A stretch of DNA of 64,000 nucleotides, from the NCBI GenBank assembly GCA_012932865.1, contig SAXG01000013.1:186001-250000 (forward strand), read 5' to 3'. The notes beneath the pieces are model-generated. The model did no database searches and was not told where the DNA came from. It worked only from the letters and a program-made list of their open reading frames with translations. Both the position numbers and the translations under genes were made by a program. Within the stretch, counting starts at the first letter, position 1, and each line of letters starts with the position of its first letter. The stretch comes from Amylostereum areolatum (taxonomy: Eukaryota; Basidiomycota; Agaricomycetes; Russulales; Stereaceae). Below are positions 10,656-20,170 of the stretch, piece by piece.

Positions 10656-11848
10656 GCTAGTCTACAACCTTGAATAATTTCTCTCTCCTCCTTTTCCTCC
10701 TATGCATATGCCCTCCACGGCATATACACGCACGACCCGCGTGCTCGCGCGACGCGCAAGCAACGTCGGGCGGGCGTGTGGCCGAGGGTGCGTGGACATG
10801 CACGTCCGGGGTTAAGGCGTGGCCTTGTACGTTGAAGGTGGGCGGGCGTGCGCGCATGTTACGGGCAGGCGCGTCAAGTGCGGGCGGGTGCGTTGAGCGC
10901 CGGCATGTGCGCGGCGGGTGGGGGTGCGGGTTGCGGGTGTGCGGGTGTGCGGGTGTGCGGGTGCCATGTGTGGGTCACGGGCGTGCAGGGTGCGGGGGAG
11001 GCGTTGAGCATGGGGGTGTGCGTTGCGGGCGGGTGCATTGAGCGCAGGCGCGCGCATTGCGGGTGTGCGGGCGTCGAAAGCGGGGGACAGGGAAGGCGGG
11101 GGACAGGGAGAGTGGCACAAGCGTGCGGCCGTGGGGCCGTGCGTGGGCGCTGTGGGCGTTGCGGGCGGGTGAGCGGCCGTGCACATCGTGGGCGTTCGTG
11201 CGTTCATGCGTGGGCTTTGCATGTGAGGGTTGCGGGCGTTCGTGCGTGCATGCGTGCGTGCGTGCATTGCGGGTGGGCGGCCGTGTGTGGGCGTTGCGGG
11301 CGGGCGGGCTGCCGTGCATTGCATGTGTTGCGTGCACCGTGCGGCCGTTGTGCGCGCGGCTGTCCACGGGCGTGGCAGGCGTGGCAGGCGTGGCGGGCGT
11401 GGCGGGCGTGGCAGGCGTGGCAGGCGTGGCAGGCGTGGCAGGCGAGCAGGCGGGGGCCTTGCGTGCGGGCGTGCATGCGTGCGTGCGTGGGTGGCAGCGG
11501 CGAGGGCGGCAGAGGGTGTGGGAACATTGAGAGGGCGGAGGATGTGGTGGAGGTCGAGGGCGGGGGGGCGTAGGCGGAGAGGGTGCGGCATATGGAAGGT
11601 GAAGGGTCCAGCGCGTCGAGAGGGCAGGTGCGGGCGCGTGCGCGCGTGGGCGAGCGGGAGTGGGCGTGGCGTGCGAGAGTGGGCATGGTGGGCAAGCGTG
11701 AGTGGGTGCGCGGGGCATGCGGGCGTGTGGGCGCGGGGCATGCGGGCGTGCGGGCGCGGGGCATGTGGAAGTGCGGGCGCGGGGCATGCGGAAGTGTGGG
11801 CGCGGGTTGTGCGGGCGTGGGCGCTGCAGGTGCGGCGCACACGAGCAC

Positions 11849-11950
11849 GTGGTATGACAATTTCCGGAGCCCATTCTTGAGAATGGGCTCCGGAAATCGT
11901 CATACCACATGCAGGCGAGGATGTCATCACTCACGTGATGGCATCCTCGC
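11849..11950. repeat. Two adjacent near-perfect palindromes
   Basis: The first palindrome (11849-11908) pairs GGTATGACAATTTCCGGAGC.. with its complement through a tiny loop, with one mismatch in about 29 pairs. The second (11915-11950) pairs GCGAGGATGTCATCAC with GTGATGGCATCCTCGC around TCAC, again with one mismatch. Both mismatches are transitions. Confidence 0.85.
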
Positions 11951-12261
11951 GCAACTGTGGCAGACGGCGCGGCAGGTGACGGCGAGGGCGAGGGTGGATG
12001 GCAGCGAGGGCAGATGGCGGCGAGGGCGGATGGCGGCAAGGGGTGAGGCCGAGGGGAGAACAGGAGAGGGAGACGCACCTGGGGTGCGGCTTGTCCGCTA
12101 GCTCTCCAAAAAGGTGTCTTTGAACGCAGGGCAACGAAGAAAATGGTGGCGGCGGCGGTGCTGGAATTTTGGAGCGTCGTTGGACGTGTTGAGGAGGGAC
12201 GGGGGCGGAGGAAAGGAGAGGGAGAGAGGGACAAGGACAAGGTTGGTGATGAGGAAGACAC

Positions 12262-12321
12262 GACTTCCTCATTAGGAGCGCATCTCGGCAAATCCCGAGA
12301 CGCGCTCCCAAAGAGGAAGTC
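12262..12321. repeat. 60 bp imperfect palindrome
   Basis: GACTTCCTC..GAGCGCATCTCGG pairs with CCGAGACGCGCTC..GAGGAAGTC around an AAATC loop. A diverged single arm of similar sequence is seen at 13538-13575, inside the spacer after the solo LTR. Confidence 0.8.
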
Positions 12322-12337
12322 ACGTCGTTCTCGCCAG

Positions 12338-12397
12338 AGATCATGACGTATTTTTGGGCCGCGTTTCAAAACGCGGCCCTAAAATATGTCATGATCT
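12338..12397. repeat. 60 bp near-perfect palindrome
   Basis: AGATCATGACGTATTTTTGG.. pairs with ..CTAAAATATGTCATGATCT, and the centre is GCGTTTCAAAACGC. It sits 16 bp from the previous palindrome and has the same size class, so these look like members of one foldback-type family. Confidence 0.85.
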
Positions 12398-12959
12398 ACA
12401 TCCGCTGCGCCCGCACTCGCAACAGCGCACCCCCAGACCACCTGCTCGCGCACCGCCTGCGCTCGTGCACGACCCAACCCGCGCCCGCACCTGCCCGCGC
12501 ACCGCCCGCCCGCGCTCGCCCCGCTCCTGCGCTCGCCCAATGCCCGCGCACCAGCTTGCACCTGCCCGCACTCGCGCTCGCACCAGCGCGCGCATCCGCC
12601 CGCGCACCGCCCGCCCGCGCCCGCGCTCGCACCCGTCACGCCGCTACAGCACGGGTGCCACGTGGCGCGCCTCTGGCTCGTCCGTGTGCCACGTGGCAGG
12701 TCCGGACCCACTGCGCGCACACCACACGGTGCATACACGCCCAGCCTCCGTGCCCGCGCGACGCGTGGACAGCGGCGGCAAGGTGTGTGGCCTGGGAGAG
12801 CGGGGGAGAGCGGATGGGCAAGGAAGGGGTGGGGAGGGCGTCGTTTGGGGGGGCCATCATGCTGGCGCATTGAGCGCGTCGTTGGACGCGATGTGGCGGC
12901 GTGGGAGAGGTGAGCGGCGGGGCGGACGCGTTGGCATCGCCATTTGACCGTGGCGGGGG

Positions 12960-13451
12960 TGTCATGAACGCCTCCAAATCGTATACATTGGACCTACATT
13001 TATTGTAGTTTATAGTAGTTTACCATCGGACCTCGCATCGGACTTCGCATCGGCTTCGCCTCGCGTCCGGCCCCTCGGGCATACCGGACTTCTCGGCTTC
13101 CTCGGTCATGATCTAGACCTTGGAGTCATACTTACCTCGCCTCGTGCTGTGACCCACTTCATACTCCGTGGTACCCACTTCGTAGTCCGTCCTGACCCAC
13201 TCCTACTCCGGCTTTGTTTGTCTTCGTTTGGGTCCTTATCCTCATGTATATAAGGGCTCACCAATCTATGAGGAGGGGTCATCTCGACCTTTTCTATTCT
13301 CCGGCTACCTGGGGGATCTTCCCTAAGTACTGCAGGGGTAGATCTATACCTTCATTTTACCTAGTTATTCCTCGTCCCATCCTCGTCTCTCCTCGCCTTG
13401 TACCTCGTCGCGACGTCCTGAACCTGCATCGCAGGTAGACCATTGCTGACA
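12960..13451 (+). repeat. Solo LTR (family 2), TSD GGGGG
   Basis: This 492 bp LTR begins TGTCATGAACGCC and ends CATTGCTGACA. It is the same family as the LTRs at 29369-29861 and 31670/48537. A TATA box (TATATAAGG) is at about 13246. It is flanked by GGGGG on both sides (12955-12959 and 13452-13456), as expected for a solo LTR left after recombination of a complete element. Confidence 0.88.
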
Positions 13452-13713
13452 GGGGGGTGGCGAGAGGCGGAGGAGAGCGAGGGGACGAGGGGACGAGGTG
13501 GTGGTGAAGGAAGAGGAGTATGAGCTGGCAGGAACGACACAACTTCCCGATTGGGGGTCGCGTCTCGGCAGTTCCCGCGGCTCGGCAAGTGCCAAAAGTC
13601 GAGCTCGTCGTGCGCGACGGCGTGCACCGCTTTCCCACCACTTCCGATAACTGTTCTGTATATTAGATAAGGCAGTATACATATATACAAGTCCCAATCT
13701 AGAATATATAGTC
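13452..13713. other. Spacer without recognised gene
   Basis: About 260 bp lie between the solo LTR and the Harbinger transposon. The stretch contains one arm resembling the 12262-12321 palindrome and nothing else that I recognise. Confidence 0.5.
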
Positions 13714-14093
13714 AATGGATGACTTCCCGTAAGGGTTTAGGGTGCCCTCAATCCTAGATATCCTCCCTAGATCACAATCGGGGACATTTTTCCGACCCTA
13801 TTTCAAGCCCGGGGGCAATCCTAGACTTCGTATCTAGGAGAGGCCCCCCCCTCTCCTAGACCTAAATCATCGCCCTAAACATGTCGGAGTGTGAAAAATC
13901 GCCTAATATGGTAACTGAACTGAGCCCGCATCGAGTTGAGAGTATGAGCGCATCGCAAGGGCACGGAGCGAGACATTCAACCTTGCTCCTCTCCTTCACT
14001 TCTAAGAAAAATACACCAGCCCTCTCGCAAACCTATACCACTCCTTTTACTCTACATTACACTCCTTTCCGATTATTTTTTCACCTAATACCC

Positions 14094-16658
14094 ATGGATA
14101 ACCAGCCAGACCTTGAAGATCCACAACTCTTCCGAGGACCGAACGGGAAACTCTACGCCGAATACTCTGACGGTCATATCGTTCTCATACAAGACAAGTC
14201 TGATGTATGTACAGCAAACCATGTAGCTGAAAATCGACTCATTCTAGAGCGTCGCAGGCTACTACTCCCACTACCAATCTCACACCTCAAGTGGCCAACT
14301 CCCCACGGATCAACCCCCCGTCCCCTCCGCTCCAGATCCCGGCCAGTCAAAGAAGCGGCCACATCCTACCATGATCCACCGAAGCACAGCAGTAAGTGAT
14401 CAAACTTGGATTGTGAGAGAAGAAGATGGTGCTAACCTTCTATCAGACTCCATCGCAACGGACATTCTCCCCAACGTTGGCAGCTGACAGTGAGGACGAC
14501 GAGCTCCCAGCCTCCGGCAGCATTGTTAGTCACCTGATGTCCATGCCTTCTACGAAAGGGAAATCAAAGTCAGTAAATGCCGAGGAACCAACTTCGAAGC
14601 GTGCAAAGCCGAGCAAAGCGGCGACCAGTGACAAAGTGAAGAACGCACCTGTGAAACATGACGGAACCAGCGGACGATCCTCCGGGTCCACTAACTATGG
14701 GGATGATGAGAGGGCTTACATTATTCGTCTTGTTGGAAAGCACTTGCCGAAGGGTGGGAATGTGTGGGCAACATTGACGGTGGAGTATAACCAGTGGGCG
14801 GCTTCGCGTTCCTTCAGTCAAAGAAAGGACCAAGCGCTGAAAAAACAGTATGAGAAGGTCAGTTTGCACGAACAATTGGTGAATGTGGTCCTCACATTGT
14901 AGTTATACAGATCCGGGACATGCGGCCTCCGACAGGTGATCTCAACCCCCCCGAGCTCACCCGCATTGCATTGAAGATTGAGGAGAAGATCCTAGAGAGC
15001 ACCGGCAGCCGAGAAGTCTATGATGTTGACATTCCACCACCCCACCCAGTCTCTTCTTCTAAACGGCCTTTATCCCCCGAGGCGGACAAGGGTGACGACT
15101 CGAGCAATAACTCGGACATTGAAGTAGTTGACGAGCCTCCAATCAAGAAAGAGAAAGGCGTACCGGTACAGCCCACTTCCTCTTCCGCATCCAAGCCCGC
15201 ATCCAAATCCACGTCCACCCGAGCAACAGCAAAGACTGAAGGACGGACTGTCACAAAGAACCTTGCGACAATGCTTGATCCTCAGGCTCGGGAAGCCCGC
15301 GACGAAAAGAAGATCAACGCGTTCATGGAGAACACCACCTTGAAGGGGCTCAACAACCGGCTGCAACAAAAAGAACAGCATAATGAAGAGCTTCGGAAGG
15401 AGGTCGCTTCTGAGCGCGAGCTGAGGTTGCAGACGGAGATGAAGCTCGTTGAATTGAAGATGTTGAACAGACTTATCCAAGTCAGTGAGACGCTCAGTCG
15501 AAGGGATACTTCGAGTTATATATTATACCTTATCCAAGTCAGTGAGACGCTATAGTAAGGTATGTAAGCCAAAGAGAAATAGGTAGAAGGTATAAAGGTT
15601 TGCTCACCTCAGTCGAAGGGATACTTCGAGTGAGGAGGCAGGACAAAATACGAGAGCCTTATATACCCAAACCGCTGTGCCATAAGAGCCAATCATAAAA
15701 GCCGTCAGAAACTGGTGTCATAGTGTAGCATAATTAATCAGCGCCAAGAGTGCACTCAGTCATCCACTACAGCTTTCATGTGAAAGCGTACAGTAAGAAT
15801 CACATGCTCCGCACAGCCTCGCACAGCCAATTCCATATTGTTCCGGTTCTTCCCAGAACCTTCCGTTCCTTTCCGTCACATATCACATAATGTAGTTGAA
15901 GCTAGAGATCGTCCGCATTACTATCTTCAACAGAAGATGGAGCTGAAGCTTGCACAGGATCGTGCCAAACACGGACGTGAGCGTGGCCGTGACTGGTCAC
16001 GTCACAGTCGCTCTAGCTCTCGGAGTTGCCATCGTCGATCCCATTGTCGCTCTCCTTCCCCACCACTCTCTCATCCCCAAAGGCGCTCACAGGTCCCTCC
16101 CCCCTTTTCTACTTGCCCATCGCCTCGCTACACACCATACACCCCCCTCGACATCGCAACCGTACCCGCTCACCCGATCGGCCTGCGAGCCGCCGGTCCG
16201 CTGCAAACCCAACTCCTTTGCCCCGACGCCATTCCATCGACTCTCCCCACCATGCTGTGGCATCCTCGGCATCAAGACACAGTGCTCGCCACACAGCCGA
16301 GGTGTCTCCCTGGGATCTACCAATGGAGGAGGACAGCTCAGGGTGAAAACGGGAGGATGAGGATGCTCAATATTGTGAGCATTCCACTGGTTCTCCTCTT
16401 CATTACTCTCCCATCCCGGTGTCTACACCCCCTCCCTTTCCTTCTACATCAAATTCTGCCTATCATGGCCACCCTTACATATATCCCATTTCTTCGGCAT
16501 CCAGGCCTTCTTCATCCACACTCCCTCTTTCTGCCCCTTCTCCTTCTCCTTCTCCCCCTCCTGCACCTGGTCCTGAAACCCTGGGTGGGCTTGATCAGCT
16601 AGCTGCTGCTGCTGCCTCTCTGGAAAGTAAGGGTAAGCACCTCATGTGGGGCCTTTGA
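14094..16658 (+). CDS. Harbinger-associated Myb/SANT-like protein
   Basis: In this superfamily a Myb-like partner binds the transposon ends and brings the transposase into the nucleus. The start is MDNQPDLEDPQLFRGPNGK. Introns with clean GT..AG borders lie after 14213, after about 14392 and around 14855-14912. The Myb-like region spans the last of these (DDERAYIIRLVGKHLPKGG, then QYEK joined to IRDMRPPTGDLNPPELT). An acidic and lysine-rich linker follows, then a coiled coil (15300-15470). Between about 15473 and 15890 the reading is interrupted by DNA containing a duplicated TTATCCAAGTCAGTGAGACG. After it the frame resumes with YLQQKMELKLAQDRAK, an RS-rich tail and LDQLAAAAASLESKG. The interruption may be an insertion or an unusual intron, so whether the gene is functional is unclear. 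Confidence 0.65.
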
Positions 16659-16878
16659 TTGAACCAACTCTCTCCCACCTAACATACCATATCTGATTGT
16701 GATACTCTAAGTCTATCCCTCTCTCTACCTTTCCATACCCTCATACCCTATATAATGTCTCGCACTCTGTTATTATTCACTGTCTCATACTGATTCTCTC
16801 TGTGTATAATACAATACATTCATTTATTTAACCTGTAACTCCGTGAAAGCGAGAGACACGATCCCGACACCGCACTTC

Positions 16879-18131
16879 TCAAAACAGGATGTCCTCGAAA
16901 GTGAACCACAGCTCATCATCCTCATCTCGCCAGATAGGTTCATACTTGCTCCGTATCTCGCTAATCCCTACACACAGTGCTCGTATGTTATTGAGACGCA
17001 CACAAGTCTTGATCAGGACGGCCCTTCCTTTGTCATCTTCGATGTCCATTGGGACTCGCAAACGTGCGAACGAACCTTGGAGTGTGCACATGCCCCACTC
17101 GGCAGTCTGTCGAAACTGCGTGAGCTCCGTGTTGAAATCTAAAAGCTCTCGCCGTTCGTGTGGATCATCTGGCAGTCTTGCAGCACGTGTCAGCGGAGCC
17201 TTGATCCGGCTTGAGACATGTCGTGGGCCACAGGGAAAGGCTGTATCCGCAACAATGTAGTAGGGAGGGGGAGTGTCATTGACGAGACAGTTGTATAGCA
17301 GCCGGGCAACACAAGAGTCATGCCAGGACCCAGGAACGTTGATGACAGCACCAAATATAACACCTGAAGCCAGTCATCAACACAAAATCAAGAGAAGAAG
17401 TTAGGGGACGCACCACAGGGTGAGAATGCAAAGACGGAACTATCAAAGTGCCCATGAACCCATCCATTGTAAGTTGAATTCTCTATATCCGGGTCAGCCG
17501 ACACCTGGACCGGCAACTTCAAACCATCCATGCTCCCGAACGTGTGGGTGAGACGGGGGTGTTGGTCCTGGATCATTGCACTGTACTCATGGAATTCTTC
17601 ACCTTCCGGCCACTGAATCGAGCCTTCTGGGAGTGCCTTCACGCTTTCTAGGAGAACAGGGAGTGTGAAGGTGAGATATCGGGCGACAGTTGAGGGGATG
17701 ATGGCAAATATTTGCTGGAGGCTGGTGGCTGGCATGGCGGAGGAGAGGTAGTGGAGAACGAGGCTGAGAGCACCAGTTGCGTCGAGTGAGCGGGCTCCAA
17801 GACGGGGTGCTCCTTTGGAATGTGTGTCGGGCCTGGGTATTGGAGTTGTTGTCCATGTTTCTTTGAAGCCGGCATGTAGAATGTATTCAAATGTTTTGCA
17901 ATCAAAGCCCATTGTCATGATAAAGGCCCGGTCACTCTTGCTATTGTATAACACAGTCCATGGTGTATCATTTCGGGAATTGGGTAGTAATTCGGGACGA
18001 GTGAGATAGGTTCGAGTTCCTGCACGACACTCTCGACGGAGTTGTGCTGCTTTGTCAGCACCGGTGACGAGAGCAGCCACAAGAAGGTCAAGGTCATCGT
18101 CGCTATTGCTCTCGTCAAACAGAGCATCCAT
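16879..18131 (-). CDS. Harbinger DDE transposase
   Basis: This two-exon gene (18131-17414 and 17363-16879) encodes about 400 residues, a normal size for the family. The 50-bp intron has GTGCGT and TTCAG borders and splits a Gly codon inside the catalytic domain. The first catalytic Asp is in FGSMDGLKLPV, the second in YIVADTAFPCG, and the Glu in TAEWGMCTLQGSFARLR, giving the DDE triad of DDE_Tnp_4 transposases. No stop or frameshift was found. It would cut the GGATGACTTCCCG ends together with the Myb-like protein encoded on the opposite strand. The gene is convergent with its partner, with about 220 bp between them. Confidence 0.9.
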
Positions 18132-18357
18132 GGTGAGTAGTATTGCAAGTTACGAGTGTCACCGCATGAGTTGTAACTTGTCGCCGCTGCGCTGGAGGCA
18201 GTGTCATGCTCAAGTCGTAAGCAGATTCACGCGTGCTCAGATCTGGGAATTCCGGAATAATTGGGTCTTACGGTTTAGGTCGGGACCCCTAAATCATCCT
18301 GTTTCTAGGGGAAAAACAGTCTGGGAATCCTAAATCCCTTGCGGGAAGTCATCCAAT

Positions 18358-18529
18358 ATATCTATTGGGTGCAATGTAATAATCAAAATATGTATTCTAC
18401 AGCCAAAAAACACCCCAAAACACCCACCACATGCATTTCAATGACATTGTGAGCATCGGGCAGGTAATCTAAGTTACTGTACAGCTTACTATAGCAGAAA
18501 TAGGGCCTATCGTGCCGTTAGAACTATTT
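18358..18529. other. Unique spacer
   Basis: The 170 bp between the Harbinger element and the full-length Gypsy element show no gene or repeat that I recognise. Confidence 0.5.
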
Positions 18530-18534
18530 CAAAT

Positions 18535-18991
18535 TGTCATGAACGGTCTATAATTTTCTTTTTACTTTACATCGGTTACACGCTTTAGGACTTATCGACT
18601 TATCACCGGTCCGGCTCCACCTTGGCCCGGACCCGGCTCATCTATATCCCGCCCGGACCCACGTGACTCATCTCGGTCCGGGTCTGACTCCTTTCTCTTG
18701 ACTCATGCTGTACGATACTGACTCATGCTGTGCCCTTTTACATACGACTGCTTACTTATACTTGGTCTGCTTACTGATCGCCGTGTATTGGTTGCTTACC
18801 TAAGTCTCTCTCCTCTTGTGTATATAAGGCTCGCTCTTGCTGTACATATCCCTTATCTCGAGCTAGTCAATTCTACCGACTTTGCTTGCTTTCCCTTGTC
18901 TGTCGCCGTGTCTGATCGGCTCCCCTCTGTCGTCCTCTTCCTCTGTCAGCTTTGTCGTAACTTGGTGCTGTCGCACTAGTCGTTGCTGACA
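18535..18991 (+). repeat. 5' LTR (family 3)
   Basis: It begins TGTCATGAACGG and ends GTTGCTGACA. A TATA box TATATAAGG is at 18820-18828. The bases immediately after it, TAAGCTCGAGATC, are the probable primer-binding region; the family 2 element has the similar TAAGGTCGAGATC in the same place. Confidence 0.95.
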
Positions 18992-19462
18992 TAAGCTCGA
19001 GATCTGTTTACTCTTGCACCACCCTACGACCGTCCCTACGTACTGTAGCGTAGTAGTAGTAGTACCCGTCTGGTACTGACCTTGTTCTTCCCCCGTGCCG
19101 CCCTAGACCGTTGCCCCCAGAGTACGCGACTCGTTACCCTGACATTGTGGTCGTGCGCACGTATACCGGTGCCGGCTTGACGTTTCCTCAAAACGTTACA
19201 CCTACTCGAGACTCTCCAATACCAGGAGTTGAAAGCTCAGAGGTGACAGTAGAAGGTGCACCTTCGGTGTAGGAAACGAGTAAAAGCGGCGAAAGGAAAG
19301 CGGTTTAGGAAGTCTTTGGGCTCGTGTCCCCTAGACGAAGAGACAGCCAACAGGTCGAGAAGACTGAGGCAGCCCGTCTTGCGATCTCATAACAGAACCA
19401 CCTTCCCTCGACAAAATCTTCCCTTGCCGCACAGAGTAACCATTTCGACTGGGGGCTCGTGC

Positions 19463-19864
19463 ATGGAAGATTGGCGCTCGCAAGTACAAGAATTCATCCC
19501 CATCAGCCACGACGCTATCATCTCCCTCATCAACGAATCTAAAGACCCCTGGGCCTGGCACAATTGGAAGGTCGCCCTCGGCGTAGAAGAACTTGAAGAC
19601 TCCATCATAGACATCCACTTCTATCGCCTCAAAATAAGCGAACAAGGAAACGGAAACCTCTACGTCTACTCCTGCCCATACGTCACCTACCGCTACAAAC
19701 TCGAGCAACCCCCAAAGTCCTTCTACGCGCCCAACGAGAAAATACCAGTGGACACTCGGCACACCCACCGCCTCCTTACACCAGGCAACACCCCCAGCCC
19801 CACACCAGAGCCAGAGGTCATCGACCTCACCCAGCCAGAGGTCATCGACCTCACCCACTTATAA
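19463..19864 (+). CDS. Upstream gag-frame ORF with tandem SUMO-interaction-like motifs
   Basis: The ORF is 133 residues from the ATG at 19463 (MEDWRSQVQEFIPISHD..), in the same frame as gag. It ends with a directly repeated PEVIDLT (PEVIDLTQPEVIDLTHL) before the TAA at 19862-19864. VIDLT matches the classical hydrophobic SUMO-interacting motif, but no function is shown here. Beyond the TAA the same frame stays open, with an acidic Ser/Asp stretch, up to the gag ATG at 20171. The ORF could therefore be the N-terminus of a longer gag split by one nonsense codon, or a separate small protein. The body has no domain that I recognise. Confidence 0.5.
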   Translation: MEDWRSQVQEFIPISHDAIISLINESKDPWAWHNWKVALGVEELEDSIIDIHFYRLKISEQGNGNLYVYSCPYVTYRYKLEQPPKSFYAPNEKIPVDTRHTHRLLTPGNTPSPTPEPEVIDLTQPEVIDLTHL

Positions 19865-20170
19865 ACAATTCCCTCGTTCGGACTCAACGGCTCCGACTCC
19901 AGTTCTGACTCCGACACCGACGTTGAGGACGAAAACTGCTACATATATCCCCTCCCTCTAGGCTTCACTGAACGAGGAAACGACTTCTTTGTCCAACTCG
20001 GAGACACCACTGTCGAAGTCGCCTTCGTAGCAACCCAAACAAGTGGCATCAGTTGGTACTTCGCCAACGAAAGCCAAGACGACCTCACTGAAGCCGACTT
20101 CAACCTCATCGCCGCCTCCGCCCTACCGCCTGTCACCGACGAAGACTTCTCCGACCTCGACGAACCAATC

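Larger units (their letters stand above)
10690..12950. repeat. GC-rich, strand-skewed low-complexity block
   Basis: About 2.2 kb is dominated by short G-rich units such as GCGGGCGTGC and GGCGTGGCAG on the plus strand up to 11.85 kb, then C-rich units such as CGCCCGC between 12.4 and 12.65 kb. Very long open frames of 200-460 codons exist on both strands, but they encode only Arg/Pro/Ala/His or Gly/Val/Arg repeats and have no domain, so I do not call genes. A tandem 9-bp GGCGTGGCA array lies at 11368-11445. Confidence 0.8.
13717..18354. mobile_element. PIF/Harbinger DNA transposon, complete
   Basis: The element is bounded by inverted ends GGATGACTTCCCGTAAGGG (left) and, on the other strand, GGATGACTTCCCGCAAGGG (right). 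The same trinucleotide AAT is found outside both ends (13714-13716 and 18355-18357), matching the 3-bp target duplications of Harbinger elements. Inside are the two genes expected for the superfamily in convergent arrangement: a Myb/SANT-like DNA-binding protein (plus strand) and a DDE transposase (minus strand). The element is 4638 bp. The transposase frame is intact; the Myb gene has an interruption near its 3' part. Confidence 0.88.

Noticed and set aside
10812..12369. Very long open frames (up to 464 codons) on both strands
   Set aside because: They consist only of repeat-derived Arg/Pro/Ala/His or Gly/Val/Arg runs, overlap in several frames and have no domain or splice pattern.
18725..18979. 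84-residue ORF, perfectly repeated at 25782-26036
   Set aside because: It lies entirely inside the LTRs and is identical because the LTRs are young; there is no sign of a protein.
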